Shown in pieces: positions 18,353 through 30,600 of a stretch of 64,000 nt of DNA (position 1 is its first letter; each line of letters opens with the position of its first letter). Position numbers and translations under genes: made by a program. This stretch comes from Crambe crambe (taxonomy: Eukaryota; Porifera; Demospongiae; Poecilosclerida; Crambeidae): NCBI GenBank assembly GCA_963924555.1, contig OZ004585.1:3609488-3673487 (forward strand), given 5' to 3'. The notes below the pieces were generated by a model. That model saw only the letters and a program-made list of their open reading frames with translations. It searched no databases and was not told where the DNA came from.

Positions 18353-21300
18353 ATGGATTCTATTAACGAAGCCAAGAAAGAATGTAACACTGTGGCACCA
18401 GCATTTCCTTTGGCTCGGTTCTGCTACTTTGGATTTTATCGAGCATATTATCCATTTGGAAATATTCCTGCTGAGGACTTGTTAGAAAATTGTGCAGACA
18501 TTTTACAACCTTCTGTTTTAGTTCTTGGATGTGGTGACTTACGTTCTTGCTTTTATACCCTTTGGAAAAATTTTGATTCTTCAATTTCCACTGCTCCCAG
18601 GAAATTTGATGGTGCTTTTTTCACTTTAAATGATTACAGTGCTGCAATACTTGCTAGAAACATAGTTTTCTTACATTTATGCCTTCAGCTTCCAGATGAC
18701 CGTGCAGAGAAAAAGAACTGGCTGTGTGCAATGTGGGCTATTTGGTACTGCCATGAACTGTATCCTCATCATCTCGATATCTTGGATGCCACCCTGAAAA
18801 CATTGCTTACTTTTTCAGAATCCACAGAACGTTGGTGTAGGAAGGACAACCCACTTCATCGAGTTGTACGATTTACGTCTCCTGTTTGCTTATCTGAAGT
18901 TGCTGATGTGTGGACGATGTGGCTGAATAAAGGAGTAGGCACTGTCTCGGTTAGGAACATGCATGAATCTAGAAATCGATTGGTGAGCCAGTCAATCAAT
19001 GATATTTCAAAGCACAGCATTAACCTTTCCAAAGGTCACACTCGTGTTCATGGTGATGAAGACGAAGTACTAGCAAGAAAGGGTGCTACTCGGGCACCTG
19101 AGGTACAGTCTTACCTCGAAGTTGGAAGCTGCTATGCTGAGCATGTCGTTGACTTAGATTTACCAAAGAAATCAAAAAATAAAGTCAATTTAACTATGTA
19201 TGAAAGGCAAGATGGAGTGTATACTTGCCACTATGGCCTTATGCCATTTGAAGGTTACTACAACACCATAGAATTTTCTCCACATTTTATGAAATCCAAT
19301 GGTGTAACCATACCCTATGATGTTATTGTTCCTTCAGCAAGCTTTAAATCGAAGCCTTTTCTAGCCAATAGCTTCCAACAATTTTCCATGTGGATTCAAT
19401 CTTCTAGTAGAGTTCTGAAGGACAAAAAAATTACCATTTCATTCACTTTTGATTCTCAAGATGCTATTACTTTCAGCCAACAGCAAATGCAACATAATTG
19501 GAAGCAGTTTTCACACAGCTTGACTGAAGAAGATAAATGCACATTGTACAAATATGACATTATTACTACTTCTAATTTGATGGATCACATTAGTCCTTCA
19601 AATTTGGTCTTAGCTTGTGTTCCACTCTTAGAGGATAGTGGTCTTTTGACTACCACGAGCATGTGTTGTAAACGTTGCACTAATACTGGAGAGGAATTAC
19701 TGAACCTGTGCTTTGGATTCAACAGCCAGCTATTCCCAGTCATCTTGGGGGTACGTTGTATTAGTCACGAAGGTAGTGACTGTTCAAATTCTGTTATGAT
19801 TAATCCATCTCCCCCTGATGTATCTCATATGTTGAAGTGTCTCCCACATGTTAGAACTTTTGCATGGGTAAAAGTATCTAATGCACAAAAGCTAATATCC
19901 TCTCAATTACCTTGTGTAGAGGATGGTAACAACAGAAGCTTTAGTAAACATGGTTGGATCATGTACTTATGCACTGCTGAACTATGGTCCTGGGGAAAGC
20001 TTGGGTATCTTAAGTCGCAATGGCATTGAAACTGCAATGGGCATTTTAGATCAGTTTATATGCCTTTCTGGTAAAGCAACTGCTGTGTACTCCTATTGGG
20101 AGCCTTTGTGCACTGCACTAAAACATGTGGTCACTCCATTTCTTCATTGCCTTCAAACACAACTCCTACTCCATGACATTCATGCTCATTTGACAGTTTC
20201 TGAAGAAAACTGTCCTATTTGTCAAAAGGAATCATTAGTAAGTACACTTGGCTTTTTTGGTGCCAAGATTAACAAAAAGGATATCTCAGGAGGGACTCCT
20301 TTCTTCGTAGCTTTTCTTCATCAACATTCATCCAAGGATTCTACTTTCCTGCAGAATGAAGCTTTAAAAGGCAGAGATGTCCATGTATTTGACTGTTTTG
20401 ATGTTATTTCTTCCACTGATATTCTTCAGCTGAAATTCTTTGCTCCATTAATGTTTGTACAGAAGGCATACCGGGTGACAATAACAATGGTTCATAGAAC
20501 AAAACTACTGAATCATCTTACAACTGTTGTTTCTGCTGAACTGAAGGATATACAAACACCATGGACACAGTATGCTTTTTGCCCAATTGAAAAGCCCTCT
20601 CAGTCCACCTCAATTCTTTTTGGAACGGTCACTTCACATATTTGTGATGGTTATAAATCTGAAACTGAGATGTGCCTTTCCGAAGCAACATTAGAAGCTC
20701 TTTCGACTGCTAGATTGAACACAGACAGAATTTCTTCTCGAGAAATCAGGCTGTATTGCAATTCCTTGAGTTTTCAATTGAGCTTCAGTTATCCAATCAA
20801 TTATGACTCAAAAAAAATAAAGCTTTCTAAATCCAAAGGTTTCTTGACTTTATCCTGCCAACGACAGTGTTATAGTTTGGAGGAAGAGAGGCCTTGTTTT
20901 ATTGTGAGTCCAGACCATCACTTGTCTATAGTCCCAGCTAGTCTGAATATGCGAGTGATGCTTTCACATTCATATATGCAAATGACAAGGGAGGAGAGTC
21001 ACCTCCTTGAAACATTACACCCCACTCAGCTTTCTACAGCCTTGATGGTCAAGCAATTCTTGCAAACCTTCTTTGAGTGTGCAATGAGCAATTCATTCTT
21101 TTCTATCCCCTTTCCAAAGAATATTCATTGCCTCATCGTAGTTAATGAAATTTTATTTGACTATCAACACAAAACCCCTGCTATTGATCTAGCCTTTTGT
21201 TTTGTAGATGATTTCAATCGGTTAGATATTATTAACAAGTGGGAGAGTGTTTCATGTTCTTTGAAAGTACGATCACTACCACTGATTCAAGCAGGACTGG

Positions 21301-22628
21301 AATTTTTAAAGAAAGTCTTGGCATACTTTTCACAACGAACAAATGGTACATTGCTCAGTGCTGGTAGCACAAGCAAATATGCTATCCTTCAGAAATTCCA
21401 ACTTGACCATGCTTTTACTCGATGTGTTCTTTACCTTCTCCTATGTGATCCTGATGTAAAGTTGTATGCATCAGGTGACCCTTTTGGGTTGACAACTGCA
21501 AACCTTTTACCTAAAACAGGTGGTGTTTGTTGTGCTTGCTGCAACAAACTTACATTCACGGCCAAGAAATGTGGAAGGTGTGTACAAGTGAACTACTGCA
21601 GTAAACGATGCCAAAGTAAGCACTGGGAATCACACAAGAGTCGGTGCATACAGGTTGCTAAGCATCAATGCACATTCTGCAAGAGAAGGTTGGTGTCTTT
21701 CAGAAAGAACACCAATTGCACATGTGTGGGTATCCAGTACTGCAGCATGGATTGTCAGAGTAAACACTGGCCAGAACACCTTAAAACATGTGAAGATGTC
21801 AAGGCTGCAAAAGATGACCAAAAGTCAGCCAAACCTGAATGTTCCTTTTGTCATCAGTCACATTCTTGTATGAAGAAGTGCACAAGGTGTGGACAAGTCC
21901 AATATTGTGATCGGGACTGTCAACGAAAGCACTGGCCTGAACACAAAAAGGTGTGTATTGAGTCCCAAACAACTAGTGGGAAATTGCCAACTCCTTGCTC
22001 TTATTGTAACAAATCATCATTGGACTTGAGAAAGTGTACACGCTGTGGAAAAGTTCAGTATTGTAATCGCGACTGTCAGGCTAAAGATTGGCCAGAGCAT
22101 AAGAAAGTTTGTACAGATGCAATGAAACTTCAATCATGTGATACCAGCAAGCAGGCTTCTGGTAATCCTTTGCTGAAGTGTGCCTTTTGTAAGAAACTGT
22201 CAGATAATCTCAAGAACTGTTCAAGATGTGGAAAGGTTCAGTATTGTGATCAAGACTGCCAAATGAGGCATTGGCTTGAGCACAAGAAAGTTTGTGTGGA
22301 GTCTGTAAGTTTAACGTTCAATGAGTTTTCACAGAAATGTGCTTATTGCAAAAATGCTTTATTCATTCCCAAGAAGTGTACAAAATGTGAGGCTGTACAG
22401 TATTGCAGCCAAGACTGTCTACAGAACCATCTGCCCAAGCATAAAGTTGTCTGTAGGTACATTACAGAAATGAATGAAATGCGTCAGCCCTCATGTGCAT
22501 TTTGTGGCTCATGTCTAGAAAAACTATTTAGTTGCAGAAAGTGTGGAAAGGTGAAGTATTGTGGGAGAGAGTGTCAGTCTAAACACTGGAAGAAACACAA
22601 AGCAACATGCACTAGTAAAATTAATTAG
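18353..22628 (+). pseudogene. DUF4470-like / 7xMYND zinc-finger protein, copy 1, frameshifted
   Basis: Coding sequence of a cytoplasmic or nuclear scaffold-type protein: an N-terminal segment resembling DUF4470 (FPLARFCYFGFYRAYYPFGN, LVLGCGDLRSC), a long central region without recognised domain, then seven C-terminal MYND fingers (CxxC...CxxCG.VQYC...CQ..HW..HK..C). Start chosen at 18353, just after a plausible acceptor TTTTGTAG; an in-frame ATG at 18335 would cross that acceptor. Compared with the paralogue at 27666-32447, two bases are missing near 19930 (GGTAAC/AACAG here, GGTAACATAACAG there). The reading frame is therefore split: the first part stops at 20029 and the second, otherwise intact, continues to 22628. 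Finger 2 lacks one cysteine of its second CxxC in both copies. An AATAAA lies at 22731. Either a young pseudogene or an assembly error; nothing else in it is damaged. Confidence 0.85.
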
Positions 22629-22730
22629 TCCTGCATTTCCTTTTGTAAGTAGCTATAAGCAATAGTAGGTATAGCCATCCTTTGTGTGCACTTAATATGT
22701 ATTATTATTGTATTATCTTGACTTTTTGGC

Positions 22731-22736
22731 AATAAA
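22731..22736 (+). promoter_or_regulatory. Candidate poly(A) signal of MYND copy 1
   Basis: AATAAA about 100 bp after the stop codon. The aligned position after copy 2 reads AATAGT, so the hexamer is not shared. Confidence 0.4.
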
Positions 22737-22799
22737 TTTGAATCCTTACACCATCAATCATAACTATATATGTAGCTATTACCAAGTGGCAAGCAAGTG

Positions 22800-23170
22800 A
22801 AGTAATATTATGTAGTGTCACTGATGGATTCTTAGAACATGGAGTGGTGGCCAAAAATTTAGCAGCTATACTGAGTGTGTGTAGAAACTACTGATCTGAG
22901 TGCCAACATGATTATAATAACAGCTACTGTATAACTCGTGCCACCAATAATATAGCTACTAACCAGAAAAAGACCAAATCTAGAAAATTAACCTAGGAAG
23001 TAGCTAGCTACAATAAATCAGGTGATACACAAGTAGATATATCAATGACAGATGACTATAAAAATTCAAAAGGATTAATATATATTTTTATGAAAATTTG
23101 CAAAAATGATGTAGCTAGAACAAAAGTATTCAATTGAAAAGCATAATTATAGCTAATTAATAAAGTTCTT
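22800..23170. other. Intergenic, no gene seen
   Basis: AT-rich, no open frame or repeat ends recognised. Confidence 0.5.
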
Positions 23171-23178
23171 ATTCAGCA

Positions 23179-23637
23179 GGGGTGCTGGAAGCTATTTTTG
23201 ACTGAGGAGGCACTCGCATCATTGTACAGTGCACATTTTATGATCATTCAAATATATGTACAAACAACATTATGGAAGATTAGTTATGATTGATCACACC
23301 AAAAAATCTTTTTCTTCTATCATAATAGTGCTATGAATTCATTAGCTATAGCATTAAGGTCTATTATTATTATTTTTTTCTTTATGGACATGCAAGAGCA
23401 TTATATTGTTGAAATCTAGCCAGTTAAAGAACACTGCTTAGCCATTATTAAACTGAACACAGTCAGGTATACAATAAGCATGCACTTTCCAGCTGCCATG
23501 TAAATTGCTAGGTTGGCAATTTACTTTAATGTACAGTGTTTCTAATTTAGTAATTTACTGCCTGTGCTTGCTATATTAAGGAGTGCCCCCCCCCACCAGC
23601 TCAAAATCTGGCCCCTGCCCCCCTGCTTCCAGCACCT
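23179..23637. mobile_element. Probable TIR element, about 460 bp
   Basis: Left end GGGTGCTGGAAGC and right end GCTTCCAGCACC are perfect complements. A C-rich stretch precedes the right end. No coding capacity recognised; target duplication not identified. Confidence 0.6.
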
Positions 23638-24161
23638 ATGTATTGAAAAAAGTAAATTATATGAGTACAAAAGGGTACAGCTATGGGGGAGGTTTACAGT
23701 AGTCTCACATGGGCCAGACTCTCACAAGACTACTCTTCAGCTCGAAGTCAAAATATGCTCTACTGTACTTAGCTACATCAGAGGGTTAAAAGGTGTGATA
23801 CAAAATTTAAACATGACATAAGCATGAAGAATACAAGAAAAACACTTATTCTAATAAATGAAGATGATGTAGGGATGTAGTGCTGAATGGATTCTGCAAG
23901 GATGAAGTCGAATGTGGGTACGTAATCTCCTCATCCTTACATAATCCATTCAGCCCTTGTTCCAACTCTATTTTGACCTGTTGACTAGTCATCCCTAATT
24001 TATCTTATAGCTATTGTTTCTTTAAGCATCTGCTAGTTATACTACTATTTTGTGATTTCTTTTTGCAGGTGGTGGTTAGTGCTCACTCTCTCTCATTATA
24101 GCTGTTTTTTTTTTGTTATGCTAATTAATTTAAATGTATAACTAGACATACCTAGCTAGTG

Positions 24162-24284
24162 TCGCTAGGCCAGCCCACAATTTTTTTTTCGCTGGGCGGT
24201 GAAGTTACTATGCGAGTTTGACCAGACCCTCATTTTTCTACTGCCCCATGGAAAAAAAAAAAAAATGTGGGCTTGCCTAGACAT
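24162..24284. mobile_element. MITE, about 120 bp
   Basis: Left arm contains CTAGGCCAGCCCACA followed by a T-run, right arm an A-run followed by TGTGGGCTTGCCTAG: an imperfect inverted pair. Non-coding. Confidence 0.65.
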
Positions 24285-24619
24285 ATCATTTACACCATTA
24301 AGTCCCCCAGGCCTGGGATGAGGCTGATAAGATTGTTAGGCAAGTTAAACTGTATGTAATTCTTGCTTCATGAAATTCATAGCTCTTATTGGAGCCTGGT
24401 AAGCAATTTAGTTAGGCTAAAGTCTTCTAACCAGTCAGATAGTCTTGCGAGCTAGATATAGGTGAGCTGCCAGCTTTCATTCTAAACAGGGCATGCACAC
24501 AGCTCGTGAGCTCTAGCATTTTCAAGTCTCACAGGCTGACCTGCAATTCTATTACCATTCAAGTTCACATGCTGTTCCGTAAGCCATAACTGACAGCTAG
24601 AATAAGTTAATTTAGAGCT

Positions 24620-25150
24620 GACTTGGTTAATGTTCTGATCCCATCGAAGGACATTGCAACTCTACATTTGTTAGATCTACGAATGGCTTCTAGTCGGCTG
24701 TACTTCTTTTCCTGTAAGTCTATATTGTGGCCCCACTCCAGTTATCTTTATGTACTCCCATAGTTGCATACATTAATGCTGTCCACTTCACATGTTAACA
24801 TAAGCTCCCTTTTCCAACAGCTCAGCCATTTTGATGTGTCTGTTTGAACATGCAAGACTCAAAGCACACAGTTTGAACATGCAAGACTCATCTTGTCGTA
24901 TTTTCTCAGAAGATCAACCTTCTCTAGCAGTATTTCACACTGTCCATACTGACTAGCAATCGTCAAAGCTGAGTCCACAAAAAAGCCTGTTTTTAGATCC
25001 ATTATTTAACAATACCTTTATATTTCGGTGTATAGCCGTTTTTACAAGCGATTTGAAGAGCAGAAGTTTCTAAATCGTCAACTCGAGCACCTTTCTCCAA
25101 TAATAGAAGCTTAGCTAACTACATTTTCAGTCGCAAAGTTCATGGTGTTC
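24620..25150 (-). pseudogene. Ankyrin-repeat relic
   Basis: On the minus strand near 25140-25020 a short ankyrin-type end, LLLLEKGARVD, is readable and is interrupted by stops. Further fragments between 24800 and 24960 resemble degraded ankyrin units. Related to the fragments at 37400-37500 and 36.6-37.2 kb. Confidence 0.5.
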
Positions 25151-25990
25151 ACGTACGTCAACGCCGCCATCTCGTATTAGTTGGGTTCGGGATACCCTGT
25201 ATGGAATGTGGGGGTGGGGCTGCACTGATATAGGGGGAGTGGCTGACTGTCAACAGCAACGATCCGCGACTCACTACTGTGCAAGAGACTGGCCACTTCC
25301 ATCTCAGAACAAGCTTGGTAAGTGGTAGGGGATAGTTATCTGAAATTAGGCAGGACTTGCAGGACCTAACCTCATTCACAGTTGCCTGGGAACGAGGCTA
25401 TGCAGGACCCTCCTCAGATTTATAAGCAAGAGTTAATTCTGACTTGTAATAGCAGATGAGTTAGCAGCTTCATGAAAAGGAAAATAAATATATTGAACAA
25501 TTTATTAATGAGGGAAATGTAGTAACTTGAATAATAGTTGGAGCATAATTATAATTAGCTATGTCTGCATCATGATAGACCACTCACTTGAGTGATAGAT
25601 AGGATTAGCTAGAGTGCAAATAAGGGATCGAGATGGTTCAAGAATGAGATAGAGTGTGAGAGGAAAGGCTTGGGAACATACTAAGATAATTCTAGGTCAT
25701 TTTGAGGTACTTCCAATTTTTTTTATCTTCCTACTCCACTATGCTATAGGTTTTATAAAGTCAGAAGATTCAGAGACACCCATCTGTGCTTAGTATTGGT
25801 TTACTGGACTGTCCTAGCTTTTATCAAGCCCTGCCACTTCCAAAGATTCTGTGATAACATACCTGGTGAGCATGAAAATGACTTAACAAATTTATAATGA
25901 ATAATAATACAACTAGATAGTTCATTTCTGTCTGCAAATTCCTCAAGTGTTTGCAACCAATGTAAATGGATTGCATCTGCTGACTCTTAG
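25140..25990. repeat. Segmental repeat block, copy b (empty site of the 37.8 kb MITE)
   Basis: Second copy of the block described at 17.03 kb. At 25788-25800 it reads GCTTAGTATTGGTTT with a single TA, which is the undisrupted counterpart of the TA-flanked element at 37844-38345 in copy c. Confidence 0.75.
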
Positions 25991-25999
25991 CTGGTCAGT

Positions 26000-26544
26000 C
26001 AATAGGCAGTGCCTATTGTGCACCCGTCAGGAACTTCCTTATAGGAAGCACCTTCGATCCAATGAATATTTTTAGCTCAGCAGGAAATAAATTAGGAAAT
26101 TAATAACTTGATAACACACCCTCCAAATAGCAGCTGGGCTTGGTTGCCAAGAGCTAACAAGCTGCTTAACCACCACCAGACATAATTCAAAGAGGTGATT
26201 TACAGGATAATTAGCTAGTCTCTTGGCTAGTCTCTGAGCTACACTCGACTTGAACCAGAATTGGCAAGGATCAAAGTGCTCTTGTGCACTTTGCAAAATA
26301 ACCATGCACTCAGCTCAATACTTTTATAGCGCCTACTAGCTAGTGGAAAAGAATAGTGGTAGGTAGAGTGCTGTAACTATAATAGCCCGAAGGCTGAAGC
26401 CAACCGTTGGACATTCAAACTAGAAGTAGGTGGTACAGTAAGCCCTGTGCCTTAAAGGATATCAGCGCTGTATCTTCTAAAGCCAGCTGTAGTATTACTA
26501 GGTGAGTTCGAAGGTCATGCATGCACAAGTGAGTATGTTTGGCT
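26000..26544. other. Intergenic, no gene seen
   Basis: No convincing coding frame or repeat boundary. Confidence 0.5.
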
Positions 26545-27477
26545 AGCCTCGTCCCCAGGCCCTCCTTTGTGGAGGGCCTGGTATGTGAAGTCATGTGTGG
26601 GTAGAACTGACTTAGCTAATTGGGCATGGGCAGTGCACAAGAGTGTTATGACCCTGCCCATGCATTTGGGCTACTTGGACTTGGAGTCTATGGCACCAGA
26701 TGTTCAGAAGAACTTCTGCTGTTTCGCTACAACAAAATGATCTAATTCGCTATGACCATATGATCTAATTCGCTATGACCATACAACCAAGGATTTACTA
26801 ACACTTGTGAAGAATTCTGATAATCCAGCTAAGTCTAAGGGATGAACAAAATCTTGATAGCTTACTAGCTAACTATAAGCAGCTCCAATATTACCATAGT
26901 TTGCCAATATTTCATGTTACAAATAATTCATGAGAACAATATTCATAATGTCATATATGCTCATTACTACAGTTAATTAATTATATAATATTATTATTGA
27001 GCTTCAATATGACTGAAGAAGATCCTCGTTGATCGAAAATTTTGATTGGATTTCTATTGATACTTATACTACAATATTGAAGCTCAATAATAATATTATA
27101 TAACAATATTCATGTTAATTTCTGGATTTGTAGCTTGCTTTTAATTAGTCTTAACACTAGACTAACACAATTGTTGTAATATTTTCAGATAGTAACATGC
27201 ATCTGAAAATATTTTAACAATGAAAAAAACCTAATTATGTTATCTGCTGCAAGGCTAGTAAAGCTTAGCAACACTTGAATTCAGTGGCAGCTCAATGCCC
27301 CATCTTTTTTCTTAGGCCTGGCCATGTATTCGTGTGTGGTTGTAGCACCAGTTCGTCATGGTGACATACAATAGGAATGTGTTTCCTTGGACACACTCAC
27401 ACTATGGGTTTCTATGGTTTTTGTGATACTGGGCCCTCCACAATCATAATTAAAAAGGAGGGCCTGGCGATGAGGCT
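26545..27477. mobile_element. TIR element, 0.93 kb
   Basis: Termini AGCCTCGTCCCCAGGCCCTC on the left and GAGGGCCTGGCGATGAGGCT on the right are inverted with two mismatches. An internal hairpin (CCAGGCCCTCC / GGAGGGCCTGG) lies at the left end. The interior holds a separate perfect-arm MITE at 26981-27103. No transposase frame seen, so non-autonomous. Confidence 0.7.
26981..27103. mobile_element. MITE with perfect 30-bp arms
   Basis: Arms 26981-27010 and 27074-27103 are exact reverse complements (TTATTGAGCTTCAATAT at the inner end) around a 63 bp loop. It sits inside the 26545-27477 element, so it is either nested or part of that element's fold. Confidence 0.85.
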
Positions 27478-27665
27478 ATATTTGGCGGGGATTAAAGTTG
27501 GCAGTCCACAATCAAATCACCAATTGCCAATATTAAAATCTGCCAATGAAAAGGTTATCTGTGTTAGTATACACCTCACTAATACTTCTTGCATGAAAAT
27601 TTACTTCAACACTTTCATGTACCTTTTTGTAGATTAAGATTCTATTAACGAAACCAAGTAGCACT

Positions 27666-30600
27666 ATGGCAGCACCAACATTTCCTTTGGCTCGGTTCTG
27701 TTACTTGGGATTCTATCGAGCGTATTATCCGTTTGGAAACATTCCTGCTGAGGACTTGCTAGAAAATTGTGCGGACATTTTACAACCTTCTGTTTTAGTT
27801 CTTGGATGTGGTGACTTACGCTCTTGCTTTTATACCCTTTGGAAAAATTTTGATTCTTCAATTTCCACTGCTCCCAGGAAATTTGATGGTGTTTTTTTCA
27901 CTTTAAATGATTACAGTGCTGCAATACTTGCTAGAAACATAGTTTTCTTACATTTATGCCTTCAGCTTCCAGATGACAGTGCAGAGAAAAAGAACTGGCT
28001 GTGTGCAATGTGGGCTATTTGGTACTGCCATGAACTGTATCCTCATCACCTCGATATCTTGGATGCCTCCCTGAAAACATTGCTTACTTTTTCAGAATCT
28101 ACAGAACGTTGGTGTAGGGAGGACAACCCACTTCATCAACTTGTACGATTTACTTCTTCTGTTTGCTTATCTGAAGTTGCTGATGTGTGGAAGATGTGGC
28201 TGAATAAAGGAGTAAGCATCATCTCGGTTAGGAACATGCATGAATCTAGAAATCGATTGCAGAGCCAGTCAATCAATGATATTTCAGAGTACTGCACTAA
28301 CCTTTCCAAAGATCACACTCGTGTTCATGGTGATGAAGACGAAGTACTAGCAAGAAAGGGTGCTACTCGGGCACCTAAGGTACAGTCTTACCTCGAAGTT
28401 GGAAGCTGCTATGCTGAACATGTCGTTGACTTAGATTTACCAAAGAAATCAAAAAATAAAGTCAATTTAACTATGTATGAAAGGCAAGATGGAGTGTATA
28501 CTTGCCACTATGGCCTTATGCCATTTGAAGGTTACTACAACACCATAGAATTTTCTCCACATTTTATGAAATCCAATGGTGTAACCATACCCTATGATGT
28601 TATTGTTCCTTCAGCAAGCTTTAAATCGAAGCCTTTTCTAGCCAATAGCTTCCAACAATTTTCCATGTGGATTCAATCTTCTAGTAGAGTTCTGAAGGAC
28701 AAAGAAATTAGCATTTCATTCATTTTTGACTCTCAAGATGCTATTACTTTCTGCCAACAGCAAATGCAACATAATCAGAAGCAGTTTTCACACAGCTTGA
28801 CTGAAGAAGATAAATGCACATTGTACAAATATAACATTATTACTACTTCTAATTTGATGGATCACGTTAGTCCTTTAAATTTGGTCTTAGCTTGTGTTCC
28901 ACTCTTAGAGGATAGTGGTCTTTTGACTACCACGAGCATGTGTTGTAAGAATTGCACTAATACTGGAGAGGAATTACTGAATCTGTGCTTTGGATTTAAC
29001 AGCGAGCTATTCCCAGTCATCTTGGGGGTACGTTGTATTAGTCACGAAGGTAGCAACTGTTCAAACTCTGTTATGATCAAACCATCTCCCCCTGATATAT
29101 CTCATACGTTGAAGTGTCTCCCACATGTTAGAACTTTTGCATGGGTAAAAGTATCTAATGCACAAAAGCTAATATCCTCTCAATTACCTTGTGTAGAGGA
29201 TGGTAACATAACAGAAGCTTTAGTAAACATGGTTGGGTCGTGCACTTATGCACTGCTGAACTATGGTCCTGGGAAGAGCAAGAATATCTTAAGTCACAAT
29301 GGCATTGAAACTGCAATGGGCATTTTAGATCAGTTTATATGCCTTTCTGGTAAGGCAACTGCTGGCTACTCCTATTGGGAGCCTTTGTGCACTGCACTAA
29401 AACGTGTGGTCACTCCATTTCTTCATTGCCTTCAAACACAACTCCTACTCCATGACATTCATGCTCATTTGACTATTTCTGAAGAAAACTGTCCTGTTTG
29501 TCGAAAGGAACCATTAGCAAGTACACTGGGCTTTTTTGGTGCCAAGATTAACAAAAAGGTTATTTCAGGGACTCCTTACTTCATGGCTTTTCTTCATCAA
29601 CATTCATCCGTGGATTCTACTTTCCTGCAGAACGAAGCTTTAGAAGGCAGAGATGTCCATGTGTTTGACTGTTTTGATGTTATTTCTTCCACTGATATTC
29701 TTCAGCTGAAATTCTTTGCTCCATTAATGTTTGTACAGAAGGTATACCGGGTGACAATAACAATGGTTCATAGAACAAAACTACTGAATCATCTTACAAC
29801 TGTTGTTTCTGCTGAACTGAAGGATATACAAACACCATGGACACAGTATGCTTTTTGCCATAATATTGAAAAGCCCTCTCAGCCCGACTCAATTCTTTTT
29901 GGAACGGTCACTTCACATATTTGTGATGGTTATAAATCTGAAACTGAGATGTGCCTTTCCGAAGCAACATTAGAAGCTCTTTCAACTGTTAGATTGAACA
30001 CGGACAGAATTTCTTCTCATGAAATCAGGCTGTACTGCAATTCCTTGAGTTTTCAATTGAGCTTCAGTTATCCAATCAATTATGACTCATTAAAAATAGA
30101 ACTTTCTAAATCCAAAGGTTTCCTAACGGTATCCTGCCAACGGCAGGGTTATAGTTTGGAGGAAGAGAGGCCTTGTTTCATTGTGAGTCCAGACCATCAC
30201 TTGTCTATTGTCCCAGCTAGTCTGAATATTCAAGTTTTGCGTTCACAATCATATATGCAAATGACAAGAGAGGAGAGTCACCTCCTTAAGAAATTACGCC
30301 CCACTCAGCTTTCTCCAGTCTTGATGGTCAAGAGATTCTTGCAAACCTTCTTTGAGTGTGCAATGAACGATTCATTCGTTTCTATATGTATCCCCTTTCC
30401 AGAGAATATTCATTGCCTCATTGTAGTTAATGAAATTTTATTTGACTATCAACACAAAACCCCTGCTATTGATCTCGCCTTTTGTTTTGTAGATGATTTT
30501 GATCGGTTAGACATTATGAACAATTGGGAGAGTGTTTCACGTTCTTCAAAAGTACGATCACTACCACTGAATCAAGCAGGACTGGAATTTTTAAAGAAAG

